Shown here piece after piece: positions 37,101 through 44,568 of a stretch of 64,000 nucleotides of DNA (the first letter of the stretch is position 1; the number at the start of each line of letters is the position of its first letter). Under the pieces are notes generated by a model, which was given only the letters and a program-made list of their open reading frames with translations, had not been told where the DNA came from and ran no database searches. Origin of the DNA: Gammaproteobacteria bacterium. Lineage in GTDB: Bacteria > Pseudomonadota > Gammaproteobacteria > DSM-16500. The stretch is from NCBI GenBank assembly GCA_013816845.1, contig JACDDU010000004.1, positions 310,001-374,000 on the forward strand. The letters run 5' to 3'. The translations under genes and the position numbers were made by a program.

Positions 37101-38657
37101 AGTTAAAATAATGTCGCCATTATTAGTTGTTAAATTAGCGTTTACAAAAATACTTCGACCCGCTCTAACAACAAGAAATTTATTAGCCGTTGTTAAATTG
37201 ACTGCTTCATTGAAAGTTACATCAGAATTTGCTTCAAGGGTGATGTCAGCGGCTGCTGCATTTAAACTGTCGGGTGTAATAACGGTTGTACCAGCAGGAT
37301 TGTCAGCATAAAGATTATTGACGCCGGCTTGGTAACTTGAACCGCCACTACTTTGAATGGTTATGAAACGAGGATCTAATAACAAGGTACCCTGCACACC
37401 GTTTGCAGCGCTTGCATCAACATTACCACGATAATCTAACGTTTCTTTACCGGATACTTCAATGTCACCGCCATCACCGGAAAGCGCGCCACCGCGAGAA
37501 AAAATACTTCCTAAATATGATGTATGATCATCTGACCATAGTACAATTTGGCCGCCATCACCTTGAGTCATAGCATCAGCTAGAAGTGTGACATCTTTGC
37601 CAACTGTTGTATTTTTAGCATTTTTGATCGTAGGATTTTTTCCTTGGAAATCGCCACCCACTAAAATTTTACCGCCACCTTGATCCCCCGATGCATCAAC
37701 GATAGCTTGTTTTTCAAGTGCAATACGCTTTCCAAGTACGCGAATTGCGCCGCCTCTCTCCCCAGCCTGTTTACCGCTTGCAATTAATTTTCCACTAACT
37801 CTAACGTCACCTTCCCCACCCATTAAAATTATTTCGCCATTTTTAACACCCACCGATTTCGCTTCAACCACGCCCTCCATATTAATGGCCTGATTCAACA
37901 CTTGACCTGCAGATTGCGCCGATAAAAGCACTTTTCCTCCCGCTGCAGAAATGGTGCCCTTGTTGGAAACAGCGCTTTCAAGCGGTTGACCATTTTTATC
38001 AACAGCCGTTTGATTAGCATCGCCTACAGCAAATTGAACAAGCTGATCACCGCTAAAATCAATTGTGTAAGCTGTGCTTGAACCTAACACAACAGTACCC
38101 ATCTGCGCTTCGATACGGCCATTGTTGACAGCTCCACTGCCAACGAGGGCGGCTAATCCAGCATTATGAACGACGATGGTGCCTTCATTAACAACCGATC
38201 CATGCCAGGCCGGTGATTGTTGGAAACGATATTGCCCAGCCATAAAGTCATGATCATTAATATTGGCAGTTGTAGCGACCAAGCCGGCAACATTGACGTA
38301 AGCGTTAGGTCCAAACCAAATCCCTGCAGGATTGACCAACCAGACTTGTCCATTGGCACTAATTTGACCGTAAATAGAAGAAGCACCTTGAGCAGGGTTA
38401 ATGCGATTTAAAGCGATACTTCCGGAATTAGGTTGTTGATAGATTACTTTTTCAGCTGCCCCAACATTATAAGAATTCCAATTAATAATAGCCTTATCAG
38501 TTGTTTGGGTAATATGCGTAGTAGGGCCTTGCTGAACAATAGTTGCATTCCCGCCGGCTACAACCCCGCCTTGGGGCCCAGCATATCCCCCTTGGGATGA
38601 CAATGTTGCGAGTGTCATCGTAAACGCTGCAATTAAAATCTCAATCTTCTTATTCAC
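31128..38657 (-). CDS. Large two-partner-secretion adhesin with YDG repeats
   Basis: A 2509-residue exoprotein starting at GTG (GGAT lies 5 nt upstream). It has a signal peptide, then a filamentous-haemagglutinin TPS domain (about 28-150, with ALNRINP and LVNPAGIWFGPNA). A beta-helical Gly/Asn/Thr/Ser-rich shaft runs to about residue 1690. About eight YDG-type repeats follow (roughly 1695-2420), then a Pro-rich linker (about 2425) and a tail with two cysteines nine residues apart (SCVKISSDVTLC). TPS exoproteins need an outer-membrane TpsB transporter, and none is encoded nearby. The paired C-terminal cysteines recall the surface anchor of HMW1-type adhesins. Its location beside the alginate genes suggests a biofilm matrix role. 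Confidence 0.88.
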   Translation of the reverse strand: MNKKIEILIAAFTMTLATLSSQGGYAGPQGGVVAGGNATIVQQGPTTHITQTTDKAIINWNSYNVGAAEKVIYQQPNSGSIALNRINPAQGASSIYGQISANGQVWLVNPAGIWFGPNAYVNVAGLVATTANINDHDFMAGQYRFQQSPAWHGSVVNEGTIVVHNAGLAALVGSGAVNNGRIEAQMGTVVLGSSTAYTIDFSGDQLVQFAVGDANQTAVDKNGQPLESAVSNKGTISAAGGKVLLSAQSAGQVLNQAINMEGVVEAKSVGVKNGEIILMGGEGDVRVSGKLIASGKQAGERGGAIRVLGKRIALEKQAIVDASGDQGGGKILVGGDFQGKNPTIKNAKNTTVGKDVTLLADAMTQGDGGQIVLWSDDHTSYLGSIFSRGGALSGDGGDIEVSGKETLDYRGNVDASAANGVQGTLLLDPRFITIQSSGGSSYQAGVNNLYADNPAGTTVITPDSLNAAAADITLEANSDVTFNEAVNLTTANKFLVVRAGRSIFVNANLTTNNGDIILTANQADADINFRTGGAGSISMGGGVSINAGTGLIHLEIGNLVGGTPGGINAYALTNTGSNGINIISRNDINLNAAVTSGTGAIAIQANTKGSGSEGFTMSSGSSLVTNNTTNSAVSIAVNAAGGGSGSINIGNVSTGSGGGVTATTATGGNTTGGSIQQVASTSINAGTNGSFTFAVPTSGSSSIGNNSLPITTVSNGGILTLTGGQGGITISNTGDITLATPTLNANTPFSVTSSGTLTLPASALAVGSAGLTLRSNGGTLTTAGALSTNSNTLTLYASGLLTINHNLSTNNGTMLLTGTGISQGGSSVIDGTYGNITLNAGTGTFTTNNGSKVYTGSTIDIIADALAVNSGSQIGGTGAGAGTASTLIIEPGSIGTTIGVAGGAGALNISSTVLGTLRATNLRLGNVNAGAMAVASAGTPWTTSSTYLSNTLTLAAGGITQAAAIDIKTNSNAKLLVRGTGDVILTNTSNKFSNILASKTNGAFSLTNASTNALTVSNGSDDMGNVNGITTPGAVTLNASGAGGSLTIAQSIATTNNNISLTGTGVSQSNGTNVNSGSGTISINGGGSSMQLNSGTLTSSNATTSAIQLANASTIALGNISAASGGLVLGVGNVSGAVTQNASTTLAVNSLSANTSSSINLGNTPNTIASLGAITRGGALTINNTGALSVNGAIATGVVNNALSITTTGLLTLANNILTSGANNISLTGNGITQTSGTVNSNSGTITMSGGGGAMQFAGLLTNTNATASALRFLNATSLALGNITVNSGTVVLGTGNITGAVTQTAATSVSTGTLIGNTTNAITLNNASNSIATLGSITRGGAFSLVTTSALNMTGPLNLGTLTNAVTIAAGGLLTINGGIQATGGSTISLTGVGVTQAASTVVNAGSGDLIANAGAGTLTLGNASQLLSTGKITLSADAMSLAGGATPSQIGGTGTGAGLAGTVILQPGTANKIIGIAGAAGDLLLSSGALSDVRATNVRIGNSGVNSIAVNAWTPGANFATNGVLTLQASGDITQGGVINLGTSNAKLALRSGGNITLNSNNILPQTLAGNVTGNLSLTSTTHALSIDSITDDIGTINGISAGTVTLNASNAGLILNSGIIASGNGNAIVLAGQSFINNVGSNALTAASGNYLLWTVDPSNDTLGGLTYNFKQYNAIYNSTSVLGTGNGVLYSIAPVITASLIGNVTKVYDGTTAATLAGANYSSTGSINGDTVTLNNPVNGNYDNKNVGTNKNVAVTGIAIASATNGAATVYGYQLAASSANANIGTITAKDLTTTGVVANNKIYDGNTTATFNTTSAGLSGVVDGDTVTLNSSSATGIFNNKNVGFGKAVTAMDFALSGSDASNYTLTQPTGLTATIFAKDLTITGALANNKIYDGNTTATLNNASSALSGVVDGDTVNLDSNSSTATFNNKNIGVAKPVTAIGYTITGSDASNYALSQPTGLTATIFAKDLTITGAVANNKIYDGNTTATLNNASSALSGVVDGDTVNLDSNSSTATFNNKNVGVAKPVTAIGYTITGSDASNYALSQPTGLTATIFAKDLTITGAVANNKIYDGNTTATLNNTSSALSGVVDGDAVNLDSNSSTGTFNNKNVGVAKPVTASGYTITGIDASNYALSQPTGLTATIFAKDLTITGALANNKVYDGNAIATLNNTGSALSGVVMGDTVNLDSDSSTATFNDKNVGVAKPVTAMGYTITGSDASNYALSQPTGLTANITAKDLIITGVVANNKVYDATTLAVLNNTSASLSGVIGGDNVNLDSLNAIGNFVNQDAGINKSVIATGYTIYGSGSSNYSVSQPSGLIADITQAPLSVIGITVNDKYYNGTTLATLATSTAQLIGVFSGDTVTLDVNHYLANFINPDVGNDIPVTVSGLSLDGVSASNYALNQPTNLTGNILSDVPPVPPVPPAPPTPTPVITPSEASSLAPAQVVFPIDYTPANQGLTGLTPTTSMLMIENMKFKPYTVKEGLTSCVKISSDVTLCGF
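31390..33580 (-). repeat. 270-bp tandem YDG repeat array
   Basis: The motif aaatctttnGc or its equivalent recurs at 31921, 32191, 32461, 32731 and 33001, with diverged forms at 31651 and 33271. The period is exactly 270 bp (90 codons). The units between about 32191 and 33000 are nearly identical in DNA, so they are recent duplications; the outer units are diverged. Each encodes a YDGNTTA-type domain. Confidence 0.9.
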
Positions 38658-38877
38658 TTAAATCCGCATCCCCTAGTGCTTTGATTTTTAGTACATTACA
38701 CTTAAATTTGTATAATATTTGAATACAATATGGTGATAAGTATAGACGAAAGAAAGGGAAGTTGCGTCGTGATAAAATGTTGAAATTTAACGATTTTTAC
38801 TGAGTAAACTCCACCTTTTTGCCCTCTATATAATATTTGATTCTATTCGGTCTTATTGAGGGGGGACCAAGGGGGAT
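38658..38877. other. 220-nt gap upstream of the adhesin
   Basis: AT-rich region that must hold the adhesin promoter (several TATTAT-like sites on the minus strand) and the 3' end of the fic transcript. No gene or clear hairpin was seen. Confidence 0.3.
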
Positions 38878-40101
38878 TTAAGGAAATAAACCAGGCATCC
38901 AACGATGGGCTAGCGCTGCAGGGAAAGTAAGTTTAAGGGACGATTTAGGAGAATCGGAGGTGAGAATCCCTTTTTCAATTAATACTGCAGTTAAGCGACG
39001 CGCATGTCGATCTGTTACATTCAAAATTGTGGCGACATCACCACGAAGGAGTTCGCCGCGATAAAGAATCGCCTCAAGAATTTGTAATGCTTGCTGAGGC
39101 AAGTTGCCTAACTGAATTTCTTCTTTCGCCCAAACCAAAATTCTGGTGCGCAATTGATCGGGCTGCATTAATTTTTCCATAAAAATAATTTGATCAATGC
39201 AAGTTTTAAGAAAAAATTGGGTAAAAGCTGCAAGCGCTTCCTCACTTAAATTACCTCGCCCATCCAAATCATTTCGACGGGGCAAATCACAGTCGGCAAG
39301 ATGCGTTTTATAATCCTCTACATTGCGAGCTAACCCACGTGCAATTGACCACATTCCGCCTGTGTCCAAAACATCGCGTGTTATGGCGTGGGACATTAAA
39401 CGCGCTACACGCCCATTTCCATCCAGAAAAGGATGGATCCATAATAGGCGGTGATGAGAGGCAGCAAGCGCAAGTATGGTTTCCGCTTTTCCTAAGGATT
39501 CATAAGCTGAAGTAAACCGCGTCAGAAAACGAGGTAAAGCTCCGGGACTTATCGCAATATGATTACCAACTTTAACATTCTCTTGACGTAATTCACCCGG
39601 AATAATTTTTATTTTTTTATCATTCTCAGTGTCTTCTACCCACAATAAATCTTCTGGTAAGAGGGTGTAAAAATGGCTGTGAATAGCACGGATAGTTTCA
39701 GGCGCGTAAGGATTTTTAATGTTGCCTTGATCAATCCATGTTTGTACAGCAATATGCGCTTTCGCTTCTTGCTGTAAATTACGCTTCTTAATGTCAGTGC
39801 TGTATCTTCCTTGTAGAGCTTGCTCAATTTCAATAGGATGCGTGTTGTGTCCTTCAATTAAGTTACTGTAGTAACAATTCATGGATCTTACCATGTTGGC
39901 CAAAGAGGCTTGCATGGCAATGGGCAAACTACGTCTAAATCCAGAGGATTTAGCCACTAAATCCATAGCAAGGTCGAGGAGTAGGGGACGATGCGTGGAA
40001 TGTTCCGAAATCAAGAGCGGCTCCATGATCGAACAGGGCTCGGTGCGATCGTAAGTCGAGTAAATGTCCTCTTTTTTGTCCGCTTTTTTTATTTTCATCA
40101 T
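38878..40101 (-). CDS. Fic-domain protein with N-terminal inhibitory motif and winged helix
   Basis: A 407-residue Fic protein. The active-site motif HPFLDGNGRVAR is at 223-234, the complete HxFx(D/E)GNGRxxR form, so it should transfer AMP (or another nucleotide part) to a target hydroxyl. The inhibitory motif (S/T)xxxE(G/N) is present as SNLIEG at 79-84, ahead of the Fic core, which marks the class II self-inhibited type. The C-terminal 90 residues look like a winged helix (ATILNVTDRHARRLTAVLIEKG). Many such chromosomal Fic proteins modify bacterial targets. No antitoxin gene is adjacent, as expected for an internally inhibited protein. Confidence 0.88.
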   Translation of the reverse strand: MMKIKKADKKEDIYSTYDRTEPCSIMEPLLISEHSTHRPLLLDLAMDLVAKSSGFRRSLPIAMQASLANMVRSMNCYYSNLIEGHNTHPIEIEQALQGRYSTDIKKRNLQQEAKAHIAVQTWIDQGNIKNPYAPETIRAIHSHFYTLLPEDLLWVEDTENDKKIKIIPGELRQENVKVGNHIAISPGALPRFLTRFTSAYESLGKAETILALAASHHRLLWIHPFLDGNGRVARLMSHAITRDVLDTGGMWSIARGLARNVEDYKTHLADCDLPRRNDLDGRGNLSEEALAAFTQFFLKTCIDQIIFMEKLMQPDQLRTRILVWAKEEIQLGNLPQQALQILEAILYRGELLRGDVATILNVTDRHARRLTAVLIEKGILTSDSPKSSLKLTFPAALAHRWMPGLFP

Positions 40102-40173
40102 GCTGATTATAGCACTTTTTTGACAAAAATAGCGCCGTGTCCCTGATTAAATGTCCGCTTTTATGTCCGGTTT

Positions 40174-43038
40174 TTAAGCTTCTACGCTCAACATATTCCT
40201 TAATACATAGGGCAAGATGCCGCCATGGCGGTAATAAGCGAGCTCATTTAAGGTGTCAATCCTAGATTGAAATTGGATGACTTCCTCACGTCCTTCTTCA
40301 AAATAAATGCGCGCCGTTACCAACGAGCTTGGCTCTTGTAATTGCGTTTCAACCTCTAAAAAATCAAACCGCTCCGTACCTGTTAAGCCAAGCGACTGAC
40401 GGGTCACATCCGGTAAAAATTGTAAAGGTAAAATACCCATCCCGATTAAATTGGAGCGATGAATGCGTTCAAAACTCTCAGCGATCACAACCACAACACC
40501 GAGTAATTTCGGGCCCTTGGCAGCCCAATCCCGCGATGAACCGGTTCCATATTCTCTCCCAGCAATCACAACAAGTGGTGTGCCATCCTCCTGATAACGC
40601 ATGGCCGCATCAAAAATACTCATAACTTCGTTACTTGGAAGCAATTTGGTAATACCGCCTTCCTGGCCTGGTACCATTTCATTGCGAATACGTATGTTAG
40701 CAAAGGTACCGCGCATCATAACTTCATGATTGCCGCGACGTGATCCTAAAGAATTAAAATCCTGCGACGCAACCCCTTTACTTGCTAAATATCGGCCTGC
40801 TGGACTATCAGCTTTAATAGACCCCGCGGGAGAAATATGATCAGTGGTTACACTATCGCCAAGCATGGCGAGAACACGGGCTTGCTTAATGGTCTGAATA
40901 GGGGTTGGATGTCTCGACATGTTAGCAAAAAAAGGCGGCAATTGAATGTAAGTGGAATCCGCTTGCCAATCATAAGTTTGGGATTGGGGAACTTGCATAG
41001 CTCGCCATTGCGTATCGCCTTTAAACACATTTTGGTAAGTACTCTTAAACATGGCATCGGAAATAACAGACGCTTCCTGCGAAATTTCAGCATTGGTGGG
41101 CCATAAATCTTTTAGATAAACGGGTTCATTTTTTTGATCATACCCAAGAACATCGGTAAGCAAATTGATGCGGACTGTCCCTATCAATGCAAACAATACA
41201 ACGAGAGGCGGCGAAGCTAACCAATTAGCTTTAACTTGTGGATGAATCCGACCTTCAAAATTACGGTTGCCAGATAGAACAGCAGACACTGTTAAATCAT
41301 TTGCATTCACGCACTCAGCAACTGCATCAATAAGCGGACCGGAATTGCCAATACAAGTCGTGCAGCCGTAACCCACTAATGAAAAGCCCAAATGATCTAG
41401 ATACGTTTGCAAACCAGCTTTCTCAAGGTATTGAGTGACGACTTGCGAGCCTGGGGCAAAAGATGTTTTTACCCAAGGTTTTCGTTTTAAACCACGCTCA
41501 TAAGCGCGCTTTGCAACTAAACCTGCTGCAATTAAAACATTCGGATTTGAAGTATTAGTACAGCTTGTAATAGCTGCAATAACGACGTCCCCATGATGTA
41601 AATCGTAACCTTCACTCGTTGCATAATTTTGATCAAGTAATTGACTATGATTTTCATCGATTAAAAGTTTATCAAACGTTGCTTTAAGAGAGGCTAAATC
41701 AACTTGGTCTTGCGGACGCTTAGGGCCTGCCATGCTCGGTTCAATCTTCGATAAATCAACTGACAAGACTTCAGTAAATTCGGGAGCATGATTGGGATCA
41801 TGCCAAAGTTTTTGTGCTTTCGCATAAGCTTCGATTAATGCAACCGTTTCTTCACTCCGTCCTGTTAAACGTAAATACGTGAGTGTTGCTTCATCAATGG
41901 GGAAAAAACCACAGGTTGCGCCGTATTCCGGGGACATATTCGCAATGGTTGCGCGATCAGCGACAGATAAATGGAGAAGCCCGGGGCCAAAATATTCTAC
42001 AAATTTTCCGACAACACCGTGCTCTCGCAAACGATGGGTGATAGCTAAGACGAGATCGGTTGCCGTCACCCCTTCTGTCAGTTGTCCGGTCAATTTTACA
42101 CCGATGACTTGCGGAATAAGCATAGAAATGGGCTGACCCAACATTGCAGCTTCTGCTTCGATACCGCCGACCCCCCACCCTAATACCCCAAGACCATTAA
42201 TCATAGTAGTATGACTATCAGTCCCCACTAAGGTGTCGGGATAAGCTAAAGCTACTTCGGAAGTTTCTTGGTGATGCCAGACTACTTTAGCTAAATATTC
42301 CAAATTAACTTGATGACAAATGCCCGTGTCGGGTGGAACGACGCGAAAATTTTCAAAAGCTTTTTGTCCCCAACGTAAAAAAGCATAACGTTCATAATTA
42401 CGTTGCATTTCCATTTTGGCATTAACACCAAATGCACTCTGAGTTAGAAATTCATCGACTTGAATAGAATGGTCAATGACTAAATCAACAGCAGAAAGCG
42501 GATTAATGTGTTCTGCGTTACTTCCCAAAGCTTCGATGGCATCACGCATTGCCGCTAAGTCAACGACAGCTGGGACCCCGGTAAAATCCTGCATAAGAAC
42601 GCGTGTTGGACGAAACGCAATTTCGCGATGCGATTTTTTTGTTTCCAACCACTCTACAACCGCATGAATATCTTCAAGCGTGACACTTTGTTGGTCTTCA
42701 TGGCGCAATAAATTTTCTAATAGAATTTTTAAAGTAAAAGGTAAGCGATCAACTTCTTTTAAGCCTGCTTCTTTTGCACGTTGCAAACTGTAATAGTCAT
42801 AAGTTTTCCCTTGAATCGTGAACGAAGTCCGTGTTTTCAAACTATCGACTGAGCGTACTCTATTTTGAGAAGATGTGGGTTTAATATCGCTTGTCACCTT
42901 CATTTCATCACGAGGTGTGGGCCATGCAGGCGAATCACTAGCGGGAAAAGATTCTTCAGAAGATTCTTCAACAGAATAAACGCGGGGATCATCGGAATTT
43001 TCTTTCTTGGAGTTATCATGATCTTTATCAATCGCCAT
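40174..43038 (-). CDS. acnA: Aconitate hydratase A with N-terminal extension
   Basis: 954 residues from the ATG at 43038 (GAAGG lies 8 nt upstream); an in-frame TTG at 43053 lacks that spacing. It converts citrate to isocitrate in the TCA cycle using a 4Fe-4S cluster. Cluster cysteines lie in TSCTNTSNPN and GYGCTTCIGNSG; substrate motifs are TDHISPAGSI and GTGSSRDWAAKGP. The core aligns with E. coli AcnA (891 residues) from about residue 64 onward. The first 63 residues are extra, acidic, and contain ESFPASDSPAW (29-39), a motif I associate with separate small stress-type proteins. The gene appears monocistronic. Confidence 0.95.
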   Translation of the reverse strand: MAIDKDHDNSKKENSDDPRVYSVEESSEESFPASDSPAWPTPRDEMKVTSDIKPTSSQNRVRSVDSLKTRTSFTIQGKTYDYYSLQRAKEAGLKEVDRLPFTLKILLENLLRHEDQQSVTLEDIHAVVEWLETKKSHREIAFRPTRVLMQDFTGVPAVVDLAAMRDAIEALGSNAEHINPLSAVDLVIDHSIQVDEFLTQSAFGVNAKMEMQRNYERYAFLRWGQKAFENFRVVPPDTGICHQVNLEYLAKVVWHHQETSEVALAYPDTLVGTDSHTTMINGLGVLGWGVGGIEAEAAMLGQPISMLIPQVIGVKLTGQLTEGVTATDLVLAITHRLREHGVVGKFVEYFGPGLLHLSVADRATIANMSPEYGATCGFFPIDEATLTYLRLTGRSEETVALIEAYAKAQKLWHDPNHAPEFTEVLSVDLSKIEPSMAGPKRPQDQVDLASLKATFDKLLIDENHSQLLDQNYATSEGYDLHHGDVVIAAITSCTNTSNPNVLIAAGLVAKRAYERGLKRKPWVKTSFAPGSQVVTQYLEKAGLQTYLDHLGFSLVGYGCTTCIGNSGPLIDAVAECVNANDLTVSAVLSGNRNFEGRIHPQVKANWLASPPLVVLFALIGTVRINLLTDVLGYDQKNEPVYLKDLWPTNAEISQEASVISDAMFKSTYQNVFKGDTQWRAMQVPQSQTYDWQADSTYIQLPPFFANMSRHPTPIQTIKQARVLAMLGDSVTTDHISPAGSIKADSPAGRYLASKGVASQDFNSLGSRRGNHEVMMRGTFANIRIRNEMVPGQEGGITKLLPSNEVMSIFDAAMRYQEDGTPLVVIAGREYGTGSSRDWAAKGPKLLGVVVVIAESFERIHRSNLIGMGILPLQFLPDVTRQSLGLTGTERFDFLEVETQLQEPSSLVTARIYFEEGREEVIQFQSRIDTLNELAYYRHGGILPYVLRNMLSVEA

Positions 43039-43154
43039 GGCGTAAACCTTCAATGATGGAGACGTAATTTAAAAGTCTACCTTATCAATCACTTAGTTAC
43101 CATCAACGTAATCAACCTACCCTTTTCTTGCACTTTTAAGAGCAAGCCTTTAAC

Positions 43155-44468
43155 ATGAGTAAAATTAAAAAGTACCGTCCCATGAAGGTCAAAAATTTGT
43201 TCATCATTAAACGTTTACAGCAGTGGCAAAAAATTTTTCTAGCGCTAGTTTTAGGCACATTACTTGGCCTTTTCGTTGGACCTCCTATCACGATCATTAA
43301 GCCCATTGGTATTTTATTTATTCATGCGATTAACATGATGATTGTACCGGTTGTTTTTACTGCGATCATCAATGCTGTTTTATCCATGGATGATTTAAAG
43401 ATAATGCGCCGCATTAGTATTAAAGCTTTTACGTTTTATATGTTTAGCATGGCGATTGCTGCAAGCATTGGACTTTGGATTGGTAATCTTTTTACACCCG
43501 GCGCTGGCTTAAAATTAAATTTACAAGCGGCCGAAACAACCACAACCCTTGCACCTTCCTTGAGTGAAATAATTGTTAACATTATTCCTACCAATCCAGT
43601 CGCTGCGCTTGCTTCAGGAAATATCTTACAAATTTTAGTTTTTGCCTTAATCTTGGGATTGTCTATTCAACTTGCTGGTGACAAAGGCAAACCGGTTGCC
43701 GATTTTTTTAAATCCTTTGGCTCCGTTGCAATTAAGCTTTCTCAACTCGTGATGAGCTTTGCTCCGATCGGAATTTTTGCACTGATGGCATGGATTGCAG
43801 GGGAGTATGGTCTGAGCGCACTCATTCCGCTGATGAAATTAGTTTTAACTGTGTATTTTGCCTGCTTTTTAATGATTATTTTTTATTACAGTGGCACCCT
43901 TTTCGCTTACACACGATGTTCTCCCAAATTCTTTTTTCGTTCAATTAGCGATGCCATGTTATTTGCTTTCAGTACTTCAAGTAGTACTGCAACGCTGCCC
44001 GTAACCATGCGATGCGCGGAGGAAAATTTAAAAATTTCAAAAAAATTAAGCGGATTTTTATTACCACTTGGTACTACCTTAAATTTAAATGGCTTATCCA
44101 TTTACTTAGGCGTCGCCACTGTATTTGCTGCTAACATAAGCGGGATCCAGCTCGATTGGACTCAATATGTTACGGTCATTTTCACCATTATCCTGACTGC
44201 TATGGGTGCGGGTGGCGTACCAGGATCTGCAATCATCGTCATGAGTGCTGTCTTTAATTCCGTAGGATTGCCGCTTGGCACGGTTGCACTCATCTCAGGT
44301 GTTGATCGGCTTATCGACATGGCTCAAACAACGACCAGTGTAGTAGGCGACTTGCATGCAGCTTATATGGTTGCTCACAGCGAAAATGAGTTAAATTTGC
44401 CCGATTTTTCCATCCAGAAATCCTCCACAACTAATATAATTGATCTCCCAAATAGCGCAATCGAGTAA
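43155..44468 (+). CDS. Dicarboxylate/amino-acid:cation symporter (DAACS family)
   Basis: A 437-residue secondary transporter of the GltP/DctA family with about eight membrane segments and two re-entrant loops. Signature regions are a serine-rich hairpin STSSSTATLPVTMRC (about 274-288), NLNGLSIYLGVATVF, and AMGAGGVPGSAIIVMSAV, the binding-site loop, then GVDRLIDMAQTTTSVVGD with the conserved Asp and substrate-contact Thr/Asn region. It imports glutamate, aspartate or C4-dicarboxylates with Na+ or H+. The exact substrate is not readable. A sensor-kinase gene follows about 100 nt downstream, which may report on this transport. Confidence 0.9.
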   Translation: MSKIKKYRPMKVKNLFIIKRLQQWQKIFLALVLGTLLGLFVGPPITIIKPIGILFIHAINMMIVPVVFTAIINAVLSMDDLKIMRRISIKAFTFYMFSMAIAASIGLWIGNLFTPGAGLKLNLQAAETTTTLAPSLSEIIVNIIPTNPVAALASGNILQILVFALILGLSIQLAGDKGKPVADFFKSFGSVAIKLSQLVMSFAPIGIFALMAWIAGEYGLSALIPLMKLVLTVYFACFLMIIFYYSGTLFAYTRCSPKFFFRSISDAMLFAFSTSSSTATLPVTMRCAEENLKISKKLSGFLLPLGTTLNLNGLSIYLGVATVFAANISGIQLDWTQYVTVIFTIILTAMGAGGVPGSAIIVMSAVFNSVGLPLGTVALISGVDRLIDMAQTTTSVVGDLHAAYMVAHSENELNLPDFSIQKSSTTNIIDLPNSAIE

Positions 44469-44513
44469 TAAGCCTATATTTCAAGCAACTTCTACTGAAA
44501 TAATCTTTCAAGC

Positions 44514-44542
44514 CTCTGTTTCTTATATAATAAGAAACAGAG
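44514..44542. promoter_or_regulatory. Perfect inverted repeat between symporter and sensor kinase
   Basis: A 12-bp perfect inverted repeat (ctctgtttctta) with a 5-nt centre tataa lies 27 nt before the kinase start. It has no T run and a low GC content, so it is more like an operator or a weak attenuator hairpin than a terminator. Confidence 0.45.
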
Positions 44543-44568
44543 AAGTTATTATTCATAACAGGCAAATA

